A DNA stretch of 64,000 bases, taken from positions 2,294,001-2,358,000 of the forward strand of contig NZ_CP038256.1 of NCBI RefSeq assembly GCF_004564075.1. Direction: 5' to 3'. Below are positions 43,212 to 51,772 of this stretch, piece by piece. The translations under genes were made by a program, and so were the position numbers. Origin of the DNA: Microbacterium sediminis. Lineage in GTDB: Bacteria; Actinomycetota; Actinomycetes; Actinomycetales; Microbacteriaceae. Each line of letters starts with the position of its first letter. The first letter of the stretch is position 1. The notes beneath the pieces were generated by a model, which was not told the DNA's origin, searched no databases, and saw nothing but the letters and a program-made list of their open reading frames with translations.

Positions 43212-44987
43212 GTGCTCCGCACCCACACCGCCGGCTCCCTGCGAGCCGAGCACATCGGCCAGACCGTCACCCTCACCGGGTGGGTGGATCGCCGGCGCGA
43301 TCACGGCGGGGTCGCCTTCATCGATCTGCGCGACGCCTCGGGCATCGCCCAGGTCGTCATCCGCGACGAGGAGGTCGCGCGTCCGCTGCGCAGCGAGTTC
43401 GTGCTGCAGGTCACCGGCGAGGTGTCCCAGCGCCCGGCGGGCAACGAGAACCCGAACCTGCCCACGGGCGAGGTCGAGCTCATCGCGAGCGACGTCGTCG
43501 TGCTCAACGAGTCCGCCCCGCTGCCGTTCCAGGTCTCGTCGGGCCTGGCCGACGCCGATCCGATCGGCGAGGAGGTGCGTCTCAAGTACCGCTACCTCGA
43601 CCTGCGCCGCCAGGGGCCGGCCTCGCACCTCCGTCTGCGCTCGCAGGTGTACAAGGCCGTGCGCGACACGCTCCACGAGCGCGAGTTCGTGGAGGTCGAG
43701 ACGCCCACGATGACGCGCTCGACCCCGGAGGGTGCCCGCGACTTCCTCGTGCCCGCGCGCCTGCACCCCGGCAGCTGGTACGCCCTTCCGCAGTCGCCGC
43801 AGCTGTTCAAGCAGCTGCTCATGGTCGGCGGCATGGAGAAGTACTTCCAGATGGCCCGCTGCTACCGCGACGAGGACTTCCGCGCCGACCGCCAGCCGGA
43901 GTTCACGCAGCTCGACATCGAGATGAGCTTCGTCGACCAGGAGGACGTCATCGAGATGACCGAGGCGGTCATCAAGGCGATGTGGGCGACGATCGGCGTG
44001 GACGTGCCGACACCGCTGCCCCGCATGACGTACGCCGACGCGATGGCGAAGTACGGCTCCGACAAGCCCGACCTGCGCTTCGGCCTGGAGCTGGTCGAGG
44101 CCACCGAGTACTTCGCCGAGACCCCGTTCCGCGTCTTCCAGGCGGAGTACGTCGGCGCGGTCGTCATGCCCGGCGGCGCGAGCCAGCCCCGCAAGACGCT
44201 CGACGCGTGGCAGGAGTGGGCCAAGCAGCGCGGCGCGAAGGGCCTCGCCTACGTGCTCTTCAACGAGGACGGCACCCTCGGCGGTCCCGTTGCCAAGAAC
44301 CTGTCCGAGGCCGAGCAGGCCGGGCTCCGCGAGCTCGTCGGCGCCCAGCCGGGCGACTGCGCGTTCTTCGCCGCGGGCTCGACCAAGGCCTCCCGCGCCC
44401 TCCTTGGCGCCGCGCGCGTGGAGATCGGCAAGCGCCTGGGCCTCATGGACCCCGACACGTTCGCCTTCACGTGGGTGGTCGACGCCCCGATGTTCGAGCC
44501 GGCCGGCGACGCGGTCGCGGCGGGCGATGTCGCGGTCGGCGCGGGCGAGTGGACCGCCGTGCACCACGCGTTCACCGGCCCCAAGCCCGAGTTCGAGGAC
44601 ACCTTCGACACCGACCCGGGCTCGGCGCTCGCGTACGCCTACGACATCGTCTGCAACGGATCGGAGCTCGGCGGCGGATCGATCCGCATCCACCGCGCCG
44701 ACGTCCAGGAGCGTGTGTTCAAGGTCATGGGCATCAGCCAGGAGCAGGCGCAGGAGAAGTTCGGCTTCCTGCTCGACGCCTTCGCGTTCGGCGCCCCGCC
44801 GCACGGCGGCATCGCGCTCGGCATGGACCGCATCCTGCAGCACCTGACGAAGACCGACTCCATCCGCGAGGTCATCGCCTTCCCCAAGTCGGGCGGCGGG
44901 TTCGACCCGCTCACCGAGGCGCCCGCTCCGATCACGCCGGAGCAGCGCAAGGAGGCCGGCGTCGACGCGGTCCCCGAGAAGGCCTGA
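43212..44987 (+). CDS. aspS: Aspartyl-tRNA synthetase
   Basis: 591 residues, the bacterial-type length. The OB-fold anticodon domain opens [26 protein letters not shown] (20-45). Class II motifs follow: motif 1 [28 protein letters not shown], motif 2 [29 protein letters not shown], and motif 3 [14 protein letters not shown] near 540. The GAD insertion domain lies between motifs 2 and 3. GTG at 43212 with GGAGGAA 7-8 bases upstream is the accepted start. Whether it also charges tRNA-Asn cannot be judged here. Confidence 0.97.
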   Translation: MLRTHTAGSLRAEHIGQTVTLTGWVDRRRDHGGVAFIDLRDASGIAQVVIRDEEVARPLRSEFVLQVTGEVSQRPAGNENPNLPTGEVELIASDVVVLNESAPLPFQVSSGLADADPIGEEVRLKYRYLDLRRQGPASHLRLRSQVYKAVRDTLHEREFVEVETPTMTRSTPEGARDFLVPARLHPGSWYALPQSPQLFKQLLMVGGMEKYFQMARCYRDEDFRADRQPEFTQLDIEMSFVDQEDVIEMTEAVIKAMWATIGVDVPTPLPRMTYADAMAKYGSDKPDLRFGLELVEATEYFAETPFRVFQAEYVGAVVMPGGASQPRKTLDAWQEWAKQRGAKGLAYVLFNEDGTLGGPVAKNLSEAEQAGLRELVGAQPGDCAFFAAGSTKASRALLGAARVEIGKRLGLMDPDTFAFTWVVDAPMFEPAGDAVAAGDVAVGAGEWTAVHHAFTGPKPEFEDTFDTDPGSALAYAYDIVCNGSELGGGSIRIHRADVQERVFKVMGISQEQAQEKFGFLLDAFAFGAPPHGGIALGMDRILQHLTKTDSIREVIAFPKSGGGFDPLTEAPAPITPEQRKEAGVDAVPEKA

Positions 44988-45005
44988 GGCCGCCTCTCGG
45001 GTCGG

Positions 45006-45114
45006 GATCTCGACTCCGCTGCGCTCCGCTCGATCCGTCTCGGCTCCGCGCTTCGCGCTCCGCTCGACGACCGGAAGTCGCGGGTCGTCGAGCGAGCGGA
45101 GCGAGCCGAGACGG
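45006..45114. repeat. Long inverted repeat, family member 5
   Basis: Left arm ATCTCGACTCCGCTGCGCTC and right arm ending GGAGCGAGCCGAGACGGG, with CGACGACCGG at the centre. It lies 18 bases after the aspS stop and may terminate it. Confidence 0.8.
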
Positions 45115-45120
45115 GTTGAC

Positions 45121-45182
45121 ACTTCGACTCGCTTCGCTCGCTCAGTGCGGGTCTCCGCCGCGAAGCGCCGGAGTCGAAACCC
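45121..45182. repeat. Short relative of the repeat family next to member 5
   Basis: ACTTCGACTCGCTTCGCTCG on the left and GAAGCGCCGGAGTCGAAACC on the right. It ends 12 bases before the TAGGCT hexamer of the next gene. Confidence 0.65.
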
Positions 45183-45205
45183 TTAGCGCCGGATAGGCTC
45201 GCCCC

Positions 45206-46168
45206 ATGACGGTGGCGGTGATCGCGGGCGCGAGCGGGTTCATCGGCACCGCGCTGCGCGAGGCGCTCGAGGACGAGGGCTACGAGGTCCGCACGATCGG
45301 GCGATCCGGTCCCGCGCGCTGGGGCGACGCCGCGGCCATCCGCGACGCCGTCACCGGCGCCGAGCTCGTCGTGAACCTCGCCGGGAAGTCGGTCAACTGC
45401 CGCTACACCGACGACAACCGCGACGAGATCCTGCGCTCGCGCGTCGACACCACGCGCGAGCTGCGCGAGGCGATCGCCGCCTCCCCGCAGCCGCCGCGGG
45501 TCTGGTTCAACGCCAGCACCGGCACGATCTACCGCGACGCAACGGACCGCCCGCAGGGCGAGGACGACGGCGAGATCGGCTGGGGCTTCTCCTGCGACGT
45601 CGCCCGCAACTGGGAGCGCGCGTTCTTCGACGGCGAGCTGCCGGGCACCCGACGGATCGCGCTGCGCATCACGATCGTGCTGGGCGACGGCCCGGCGACG
45701 GCGATCTTCCTGCGCCTGGGCCGGCTGGGGCTGGGCGGCCCGCAGTTCGACGGCTGGTGGTTCCGCCACCGCCGCTACCGCGGCATCGGCCCCGATCCGA
45801 GCCGCGACGGCTTCGCCACCCTCCGCACCCGAGGCCGCCAGAAGTTCAGCTGGATCCACATCGACGACGTCATCGGCGCCATCCGCTTCCTGCGCGACCG
45901 CGACGACATCGAGGGCCCGATCAACCTCGCCACCCCGGAGGCCACCGACAACCGCGGCCTCATGGCGGCGGTCCGACGGGCGGTGCGGGCGCCCTTCGGG
46001 ATCCCCGCCTGGCGCTTCATGATCGAGCCGGCGATGTGGGCGATGCGCACCGAGTCGGAGCTCGTCTTCAAGAGCCGCTGGGTCGCCCCGCGCCGCCTGC
46101 TCGACGCGGGCTACCGCTTCCGGCGTACCGACCTCGACGAGGTGCTGCGCGAGCTCGCCTCCCGCTGA
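45206..46168 (+). CDS. TIGR01777-type NAD-dependent epimerase/dehydratase
   Basis: 320 residues. Extended SDR: cofactor glycine motif AGASGFIG (8-15), NLAGKSVNCRYTDDNRDEILRSRV, and a C-terminal DUF1731 (WRFMIEPAMWAMRTESELVFKSRWVAPRRLLDAGYRFRRTDLDEVL). The family is annotated as epimerase but its substrate is unknown; SulA/YfcH relatives are similar. ATG at 45206 follows TAGGCT by 6 bases, so it is probably leaderless and independent of aspS. Confidence 0.9.
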   Translation: MTVAVIAGASGFIGTALREALEDEGYEVRTIGRSGPARWGDAAAIRDAVTGAELVVNLAGKSVNCRYTDDNRDEILRSRVDTTRELREAIAASPQPPRVWFNASTGTIYRDATDRPQGEDDGEIGWGFSCDVARNWERAFFDGELPGTRRIALRITIVLGDGPATAIFLRLGRLGLGGPQFDGWWFRHRRYRGIGPDPSRDGFATLRTRGRQKFSWIHIDDVIGAIRFLRDRDDIEGPINLATPEATDNRGLMAAVRRAVRAPFGIPAWRFMIEPAMWAMRTESELVFKSRWVAPRRLLDAGYRFRRTDLDEVLRELASR

Positions 46169-46178
46169 CCGCGCCACG

Positions 46179-46204
46179 GGCTCGAGCGCTCGACCGCTCG
46201 AGCC
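46179..46204. terminator. Perfect 10-base-stem hairpin between convergent genes
   Basis: GGCTCGAGCG and CGCTCGAGCC around CTCGAC, 11 bases after the epimerase stop. Confidence 0.65.
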
Positions 46205-46237
46205 GAGGGAGATCGCGCGAGATGAGGTCGGAATGCC

Positions 46238-46267
46238 GGGGATCGCCCTCGCCTCGGGCGATTCCCC
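46238..46267. terminator. Second hairpin between convergent genes, molybdoenzyme side
   Basis: GGGGATCGCCC and GGGCGATTCCCC pair with a one-base bulge around TCGCCTC, 19 bases beyond the molybdoenzyme stop on the minus strand. Confidence 0.6.
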
Positions 46268-46285
46268 TCGCGTCGGGTCGGCGGG

Positions 46286-47803
46286 TCACCGCGCGCTGAC
46301 GCGCACGGCGTGGCGGCCGGTGGCGCCGTCGGGCGCGGGAGGGGCCGTCGCCGCGGTCTGCACCTCGCCGTCGGCGCTCACGGCGCGGCAGCGGATCGTG
46401 TGCTCGCCCGGCCGCGCGTCGACCGTGACCGTCCATTGCACCCAGGTGTCGTCGGAGATCGCCCGCGCGAGGTCCGCCTCCCGCCACGGGCCGTCGTCGA
46501 CCTGCACCTGCACCGCCGCGACGCCGGTGTGCGGGTGCCACGCCACGCCGGCGACGCGGAGCGGACCGGCGGCGACATCGCCCTGCCGCGGCACGTCGAT
46601 CCGCGACTGCAGCTTGATCGGCCCGCGCTCGGACCAGCCGCGCCCGGTCCAGTACGCCCGGGCGCGGTCGAAGCGCGTCACCTCGAGGTCCACGACCCAC
46701 TTCGTCGCCGAGACGTAGCCGTACAGGCCGGGCACCACCATCCGCACGGGGAAGCCGTGCTCGAGCGGCAGCGGCTCGCCGTTCATGCCGATCGCGAGGA
46801 GGGCGTCGCGATCGTCGGTGAGCGCCTCCAGCGGCGTGCCCGCGGTGAAGCCGTCCTGCGAGGTGGACAGCACCATGTCGGCCCCCGCCCGCGGCCGGGC
46901 GCGCGCGAGCAGCTCGCGGATCGGATGCCCGAGCCACACGGCGTTGCCCACCAGGTCGCCGCCGACGTAGTTCGAGACGCAGGCGAGCGTGATCGCCGAC
47001 TCCCGCATCGGCAGCGCGAGCAGCTCGTCCCAGCCGAGCACGATCTCCTGCTCGACGAGCCCGTGGATCCGCAGCCGCCACTGCGCCGGGTCGATCTCGG
47101 GCACGACGAGCGCCGTGTCGATGCGGTAGAAGTCGGCGTTGGGCGTCACCACCGACGCGAGCCCCGGCACGCCGAGCTCGGCGGTCGGCGGGATGGTCGC
47201 GGTGCGCGCCGCGTTCGGCAGGGTCACGGCGTCGCGGATCGCCTGGATCGATCGCACGGTCGCCTGGCGCACGGTGGAGAACCCGGCCGCAGCCGCGCCC
47301 ACCACGGCCGCGGCGACGCTCGCGACGAGGAACCCGCGGCGCGTGAGCCCAGGCGCCGCGGCCCCGGCTCGGGGGCGCAGGAGGAGCCTGACGGCGACGG
47401 CGGCCACCACCGCCGCGATCGCCGACGGCACCGGCGACAGCAGCCCGGCGTTCGCGCGGGTCGTGGCCGCGACCGCCCCGACGAGGCCGAGTCCCGCCAG
47501 CACGGCGGCTCCCCAGGGCGGCCGAGCGCGCTGCGCGATGCCGGCCAGGGCCGCGATCCCCGCCACCGCGAGGCCGATGAGCACCAGCAGCGCGACCTTG
47601 TCGGCGGTGCCGAACCACGCGATCGCCAGGTCCTTCGCCCACGTCGGCGCCAGGTCGATCACCGCCGCGCCCACCACCGCGAGCGGGCGCGAGGCGGGCG
47701 CGAACAGCGCCGCCGCGAGCTCCCCCGCCCCGACGCCGAGCAGCGCCGCGGCCACGCCGGCCCAGGCCGCCGCGCCGCGCCCGGGTCGGTCGGCGTTCGT
47801 CAT
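46286..47803 (-). CDS. Membrane-anchored sulfite-oxidase-family molybdoenzyme
   Basis: 505 residues. Five to six N-terminal membrane helices (1-155) precede LTRRGFLVASVAAAVVGAAAAGF, an internal Tat-like twin-Arg segment. The molybdopterin domain (about 200-400) contains the Mo-ligand Cys in ITLACVSNYVGGDLVGNAVWLGHPIRELL and KWVVDLEVTRFD. The C-terminal Mo-co dimerisation domain has GVAWHPHTGVAAVQVQVDDGPWREADL. The substrate (sulfite, methionine sulfoxide or another) is not deducible. ATG at 47803. Confidence 0.88.
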   Translation of the reverse strand: MTNADRPGRGAAAWAGVAAALLGVGAGELAAALFAPASRPLAVVGAAVIDLAPTWAKDLAIAWFGTADKVALLVLIGLAVAGIAALAGIAQRARPPWGAAVLAGLGLVGAVAATTRANAGLLSPVPSAIAAVVAAVAVRLLLRPRAGAAAPGLTRRGFLVASVAAAVVGAAAAGFSTVRQATVRSIQAIRDAVTLPNAARTATIPPTAELGVPGLASVVTPNADFYRIDTALVVPEIDPAQWRLRIHGLVEQEIVLGWDELLALPMRESAITLACVSNYVGGDLVGNAVWLGHPIRELLARARPRAGADMVLSTSQDGFTAGTPLEALTDDRDALLAIGMNGEPLPLEHGFPVRMVVPGLYGYVSATKWVVDLEVTRFDRARAYWTGRGWSERGPIKLQSRIDVPRQGDVAAGPLRVAGVAWHPHTGVAAVQVQVDDGPWREADLARAISDDTWVQWTVTVDARPGEHTIRCRAVSADGEVQTAATAPPAPDGATGRHAVRVSAR

Positions 47804-47950
47804 GCCCCCATCATCCGCGCATTCCGGCGGCCGCGCGCCGGTCATTCGGCGCAGATCTGCGTTCCCGCGCACGCCGGGCCCCCGCCCGCTGCGCCGAATC
47901 GCCGATCTGCGCGGAATCGCAGGGCCCCCGCGGCACGAGCGCTCGCGAGC

Positions 47951-48280
47951 ATGACGCTCGTGAACGACAGCGGAACTCAGCGCCCGGCGGATCCCGCGCG
48001 CGACTCGGCGCTGATCTTCGGCTGGATCGCCCTCCTGGGAGCGGGGATGCCCGTGGGCCTGATGCTGCTCATCCACTTCACCTCGGACGGGCCCGAGGCG
48101 ATGGCGGGGCTCCTGCCGATGTTCTTCCTGCTGTTCACCGGGTGGATCTGGCTCATCCTGGCCGTCGTCGCGCTGACCAAGGCATCGCGGGCGCGGCGCC
48201 CGGTGTTCCCCAGCGTGCTCGGCTGGCTGACGATCTTCCTGCTGGCGATCGCGATCCTGCCGATGCTCGGCTCCTTCTGA
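47951..48280 (+). CDS. Small hypothetical membrane protein
   Basis: 109 residues with three hydrophobic segments (about 23-44, 53-75 and 88-106): SALIFGWIALLGAGMPVGLMLLIHF, then MFFLLFTGWIWLILAVVALT and VLGWLTIFLLAIAILPMLGSF. A short charged loop KASRARRPVF lies on the inside. No family is recognised and there is no good ribosome site before ATG 47951, so the start is uncertain. It is divergent from the molybdoenzyme and convergent with the Dabb gene. Confidence 0.6.
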   Translation: MTLVNDSGTQRPADPARDSALIFGWIALLGAGMPVGLMLLIHFTSDGPEAMAGLLPMFFLLFTGWIWLILAVVALTKASRARRPVFPSVLGWLTIFLLAIAILPMLGSF

Positions 48281-48287
48281 GCCGGGC

Positions 48288-48587
48288 TCAGAGGTCGATG
48301 TCGATCGCGGCGCGGTCCACCTTGATCGTGCCGATGTACTCGAGCGCTTCGACGTGCGCCGGGTGGGTCTGGTAGTCCGCCAGGGCCCGCTCGTCGTCGA
48401 AGTCGGCCACGAGCACGAAGTCGGAGTTGCCGGGGGCGTCGACGACGTTGGCGAAGACGCTCATCTTGCGCAGGCCCGGCACGACGCCCACGAGGCCCTC
48501 GAGCATCGTCGCCGCCTTCAGCGTCTGCTGGTTCTTCTCATCCTGGGTCTGGCCGTTCACGGTGACCATGACGATGTGGCGGATCAT
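48288..48587 (-). CDS. Dabb-family stress-responsive A/B barrel protein
   Basis: 99 residues: MIRHIVMVTVNGQTQDEKNQQTLKAATMLEGLVGVVPGLRKMSVFANV and ADFDDERALADYQTHPAHVEAL, the pattern of the dimeric α/β barrel (Dabb) family. The function in vivo is unknown. AAGGAG lies 7 bases before the ATG, which overlaps the preceding gene's stop by 4 bases (ATGA). Third of a three-gene run with the rhodanese and glutaredoxin-like genes. Confidence 0.85.
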   Translation of the reverse strand: MIRHIVMVTVNGQTQDEKNQQTLKAATMLEGLVGVVPGLRKMSVFANVVDAPGNSDFVLVADFDDERALADYQTHPAHVEALEYIGTIKVDRAAIDIDL

Positions 48588-48856
48588 GCGTGCTCCTTCG
48601 AAGCGGATTCCAGGGCGTTCCTGAGGCGATCGGGGGCGATGCGCCAATGGCCGTGCAGCCGCCCGTCGATGAGGACGACCGGGATCTTCTCCCACCACTG
48701 GGCGGAGAGCTCCTCGTCGTCGAGGATCGACAGCTCGGTGACCTCGACCGCGTCGGCGACCTCATCGGGCAGGGTCGCGAGCGTCTGCTCGACGACCTCG
48801 CGCGCCACGTCGCAGAGGTGGCAGTCGGGCTTGGAGATGAGGGTGAGAGCGGTCAC
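48584..48856 (-). CDS. Glutaredoxin-like protein (DUF836)
   Basis: 90 residues. Thioredoxin fold with the redox pair C12 and C15 (KPDCHLCDVA), then IPVVLIDGRLHGHWRIAPDRLRNALES. The conserved Pro before VVLIDG is the cis-Pro. GTG at 48856 lies 3 bases after the rhodanese stop, so the two are read together. A disulfide-exchange role is likely, but the partner is not known. Confidence 0.88.
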   Translation of the reverse strand: MTALTLISKPDCHLCDVAREVVEQTLATLPDEVADAVEVTELSILDDEELSAQWWEKIPVVLIDGRLHGHWRIAPDRLRNALESASKEHA

Positions 48857-48859
48857 GTG

Positions 48860-49156
48860 TTACCGCTCCACCTCGTATCCGGCCGAGACCCACGCCCCGG
48901 TGCCGCCCTGCACGTTGGTGACCTCATGCCCGAGCGGCTCCAGCGCCTCGCAGGCGCGCGCCGAGCGGACGCCGCCCTGGCAGATGATGTCGAAGGGCTC
49001 GGCCGGCAGCTCGTGCAGGCGCTCCCCCAGCTCGGAGAGCGGGATGTTCACCGCGCCCGGAACGTGTCCCGCCGCGAACTCGTCGATCTCGCGCACATCG
49101 ATGAGCGGCTTGTCGCCGGCGGCATCGTGAAGCTCCTGAACCGTGATCTCCTTCAT
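48860..49156 (-). CDS. Rhodanese-like domain protein
   Basis: 98 residues forming one rhodanese domain: LIDVREIDEFAAGHVPGAVNIPLSELGERL, and the active loop ICQGGVRSARACEAL with catalytic Cys at 59. A single-domain GlpE/PspE-like sulfurtransferase acting on thiosulfate or a persulfide (inference). ATG at 49156 lies 6 bases after CAGGAT, a weak -10. First gene of the three-gene run. Confidence 0.9.
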   Translation of the reverse strand: MKEITVQELHDAAGDKPLIDVREIDEFAAGHVPGAVNIPLSELGERLHELPAEPFDIICQGGVRSARACEALEPLGHEVTNVQGGTGAWVSAGYEVER

Positions 49157-49224
49157 GGGTCCATCCTGTCAGGTGGCGCAGGCCTTCGGGTGCCGACGGG
49201 GCACACGGGCGCGGAGACCAGAAA

Positions 49225-49253
49225 CGCCGACCCGTCCAGAGACGGAGCCGGCG
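49225..49253 (-). terminator. Hairpin after the bS22 gene
   Basis: CGCCG..CCGTC (25-36 in this stretch) pairs with GACGG..CGGCG around the loop CAGA. On the minus strand it starts 18 bases after the bS22 stop and is followed by GTTTCTGG. Confidence 0.5.
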
Positions 49254-49270
49254 CTCATGGCACGTGCCGC

Positions 49271-49369
49271 TTACTTCTTGTTGCGGCGCTGGTGGCGAGT
49301 CTTGCGAAGCAGCTTGCGGTGCTTCTTCTTCGCCATGCGCTTGCGGCGCTTCTTGATGACAGAACCCAC
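49271..49369 (-). CDS. 30S ribosomal protein bS22 (AURKAIP1/COX24 domain), 32 residues
   Basis: A very small, highly basic protein: GTG start, GSVIKKRRKRMAKKKHR near the start and RNKK at the end, with TAA stop. This matches the AURKAIP1/COX24 domain protein bS22 (Rv0500B type) found on actinobacterial 30S subunits. GAGG 7 bases before the GTG serves as ribosome site. A hairpin follows. The HTH gene upstream on the same strand (49524) is its usual neighbour in actinobacteria. It is too short for most gene finders. Confidence 0.9.
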   Translation of the reverse strand: MGSVIKKRRKRMAKKKHRKLLRKTRHQRRNKK

Positions 49370-49523
49370 GAATACCTCGCTATGTCAGTGGCTGGATGCA
49401 CGGCACCACATGGTGCCGGCGCCCAAAGGGCACGGCAGAAAAGTGCCTTCGGAACATCCTAACGCATGGGGCGCGTGACGAATTCGGCTCGCATCCAGCC
49501 GGCGGCTCGCACCGGCCGGTGAC

Positions 49524-49733
49524 TCAGCCGGCGTCGGCGATGCGCTGGTCGGCGACGAAGGGCTGCTCGAGGGCGGCGGTCACGGCCGTCTCGGGCACGC
49601 GGTAGCTGCGCCCGAAGCGCACGGCGGGGAGCTCGCCGGAGTGCACCAGGCGGTACACCGTCATCTTCGACACGCGCATGATGTCGGCGACCTCGGCCAC
49701 CGTCAGAAAGCGCACATCAGGCAGCTGGGCCAT
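49524..49733 (-). CDS. Excisionase-type helix-turn-helix DNA-binding protein
   Basis: 69 residues: LTVAEVADIMRVSKMTVYRLVHSGELPAVRFGRSYRVPETAVTAAL is a MerR/excisionase-type winged helix. In mycobacteria the homologue Rv0500A sits next to the bS22 gene and proC, and here proC is about 12 kb away. A conserved chromosomal gene rather than a phage excisionase, as no integrase is present. ATG at 49733; TAAAGT near 49774-49769 may be its -10. Confidence 0.85.
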   Translation of the reverse strand: MAQLPDVRFLTVAEVADIMRVSKMTVYRLVHSGELPAVRFGRSYRVPETAVTAALEQPFVADQRIADAG

Positions 49734-49818
49734 GTCCGCGGGTCCCCCTCTTGTCTTTCGATCCCCTCACTTTAGGGGGAGGGAGCGATGCGTGTAAACC
49801 CGTGGGGTTGGTGTGACG

Positions 49819-50766
49819 TCAGCGCGCGCCGCGGGCCATCCGCTCGCGCGCCTCGGCGAGCGCCTGACGCTGGGCCTTGCGGGCCTGGCGCAGCGCCTTC
49901 TCGGCCTGCAGCAGCGCCTTGCGCGCCTCGGCCGATGCCTTGGCCGCCGCGCGATAGCGCTTGTCCTCGGCGACGTCGAGGTCGTCCGGCGCGGCCCAGT
50001 CGTCCCCGAGGCGGTGGGGCTCGCCGCGGTCGAGGCCGGCGATGTAGGCCTCGATGCCGTCGAGCGTGCGCTCGAAGCCCCAGCCGAACGGGTCGTACGG
50101 CGAGGTGAACACGCCGGCGTCGACCACGGCGCGCAGGTGCGGGTAGGCCTCGGCGGTGATCACGGCCTCGTAGAACGCCTGCTCTTGCGCCGCGACCTCG
50201 GCATCGCTGCGGCCCGAGCTGCGGGCGGTCTCGGCGTAGCCGGAGAGCACGATGCCGTTCCACCGCGCCTGACCGGTGACGGCGAGGACGGCGGCCATGC
50301 GCTCCTCGGGCAGCAGCGGCGTGCCGTCGAGGGCGGCAAGGCCCTCGTCGATCCAGGCCGAGCTGTTGGGTGTCACGGGCGATCCCGTGATCGGGATCGA
50401 CAGCAGCCAGGGATGGCGTACGTAGATCCCCACTTGCTCGCGGAACAGCACCCGCAGCTTCTCGCGCCAGCCGTCGACCTCGCGGTGCGCACCGCTGGGC
50501 AGGCCGGTGCCCTCCTCCTGCATGAGCAGCAGCAGGTCGTCCTTGGCGCTGACGTAGCGGTAGAGCGACATCGGGGTGAAGCCCAGCTTCTTGGCGACCG
50601 CGGCCATCGACACGGCGCCGAGGCCCTCGGCGTCAGCGATCTCGACGGCCGCCTCGACGATCGACTCCACGCTCATCTCGCGCTTCGGGCCCCGCTGCGG
50701 GTTGGCCGCCACGCCCCAGGCGAGGGCCACGCCCCTCGGCAGCTCGACCGGCTCCTGATCCGTCAC
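49819..50766 (-). CDS. TetR-type repressor with a C-terminal coiled coil
   Basis: 315 residues. HTH at 33-78 (SIVEAAVEIADAEGLGAVSMAAVAKKLGFTPMSLYRYVSAKDDLL), then a TetR_C helical ligand domain to ~245. The last 60 residues (DLDVAEDKRYRAAAKASAEARKALLQAEKALRQARKAQRQALAEARERM) form a long charged helix, unusual for the family. It is divergent from the ABC exporter genes, with twin operator sites between. ATG at 50766; -10 TAGACT at 50811-50806. Confidence 0.88.
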   Translation of the reverse strand: MTDQEPVELPRGVALAWGVAANPQRGPKREMSVESIVEAAVEIADAEGLGAVSMAAVAKKLGFTPMSLYRYVSAKDDLLLLMQEEGTGLPSGAHREVDGWREKLRVLFREQVGIYVRHPWLLSIPITGSPVTPNSSAWIDEGLAALDGTPLLPEERMAAVLAVTGQARWNGIVLSGYAETARSSGRSDAEVAAQEQAFYEAVITAEAYPHLRAVVDAGVFTSPYDPFGWGFERTLDGIEAYIAGLDRGEPHRLGDDWAAPDDLDVAEDKRYRAAAKASAEARKALLQAEKALRQARKAQRQALAEARERMARGAR

Positions 50767-50816
50767 GGACGCCCCCTTCCGACCGCCGCGCGCGGTCCGT
50801 CGCCCAGTCTAGTTCT

Positions 50817-50833
50817 TGTTTACGCCGTAAACA
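50817..50833. promoter_or_regulatory. TetR operator 1
   Basis: Perfect palindrome TGTTTACG-C-CGTAAACA in the spacer between the divergent repressor and exporter genes. It covers the likely -35 regions of both. Confidence 0.75.
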
Positions 50834-50836
50834 GTG

Positions 50837-50853
50837 TGTTAGCGTCATAAACA
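50837..50853. promoter_or_regulatory. TetR operator 2 (degenerate)
   Basis: TGTTAGCG-T-CATAAACA, centred exactly 20 bases from operator 1, with 5 of 8 symmetric positions. It overlaps a TAGCGT (50840-50845) that could be the exporter -10. Confidence 0.6.
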
Positions 50854-50881
50854 GTTTCGCTCATACACAGAAGGGATGACC

Positions 50882-51772
50882 ATGTCAGCAGTCATCGACG
50901 TCCGCGGGCTCCGCCAGGCCTTCGGCGCACAGACGGTGCTTGACGGCATCGACCTGCGCGTCGAGCACGGCGAGATCTTCGCGCTGCTCGGCCCCAACGG
51001 CGCCGGGAAGACCACCACCATCCAGATCCTCACCACCCTCACCCGCCCCGACGCCGGCTCGGTCCGCGTCGCGGGGCACGACGCGCTGGGCTCGCCCGGC
51101 GCCGTCACCCAGCGCATCGCGCTCACCGGCCAGTCGGCGGCCGTGGACGAGCGCCTGACCGCGCGCGAGAACCTCGTGATGTTCGGGCGCCTGTCGGGTC
51201 TGCGCCGCGCCGACGCGACGGCCCGCGCCGATGAGCTGCTGGCGCGGTTCGGGCTGGCCGAGGCCGCCCGCCGACGCGTCGCGACGTTCTCGGGCGGGAT
51301 GCGCCGGCGCCTCGACCTGGCGCTGAGCTTCGTCGTCCAGCCGCAGGTGCTCTTCCTCGACGAGCCGACGACGGGGCTCGACATCCGCAGCCGGCGCGAG
51401 CTGTGGGACGTCATCCGCTCGCTGGCGGACTCCGGCACGACGGTGTTCCTCACCACGCAGTACCTCGAGGAGGCCGACGAACTCGCCGACCGCATCGCCG
51501 TGCTGCACGACGGCCGGATCGTCGCGCTCGGCACCGCCGCGGAGCTCAAGGCCCGCGTGGGCGGCGAGACCGTCGAGCTGCGCGACGCGGCGGGCGCCCT
51601 GCTGCGCGCGATCCCCACCGACGGCACGCTGCCCGGCCTGCGCACCGCGATCGATGCGCTCGACGCCGAGGGCGCGGATGGCCTGGTGACCCTGCGCCGC
51701 CCCACCCTCGACGACGTCTTCCTCTCCCTCACCGACCGACCGGCCGTCACCGCCCAGAAGGAGCACGCATGA
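50882..51772 (+). CDS. ABC exporter ATP-binding protein (DrrA type)
   Basis: 296-residue ATPase: Walker A GPNGAGKTT (37-45), the Q-loop TGQSAAVDERLTARENL, signature FSGGMRRRLDLAL, Walker B VLFLDEPTTGLD and the switch FLTTQYLEEADELADRI. The C-terminal extension ending LRRPTLDDVFLSLTDRP is the DrrA-type regulatory motif of daunorubicin-resistance exporters. ATG at 50882 has AGAAGGG 7 bases upstream; an ATG at 50876 is too close to that site. Drug or lipid export is likely; the substrate is unknown. Confidence 0.92.
   Translation: MSAVIDVRGLRQAFGAQTVLDGIDLRVEHGEIFALLGPNGAGKTTTIQILTTLTRPDAGSVRVAGHDALGSPGAVTQRIALTGQSAAVDERLTARENLVMFGRLSGLRRADATARADELLARFGLAEAARRRVATFSGGMRRRLDLALSFVVQPQVLFLDEPTTGLDIRSRRELWDVIRSLADSGTTVFLTTQYLEEADELADRIAVLHDGRIVALGTAAELKARVGGETVELRDAAGALLRAIPTDGTLPGLRTAIDALDAEGADGLVTLRRPTLDDVFLSLTDRPAVTAQKEHA

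Noticed and set aside
49524..49733. Phage excisionase
   Set aside because: No integrase, att site or other phage gene. The neighbour bS22 gene marks it as the conserved actinobacterial HTH protein.
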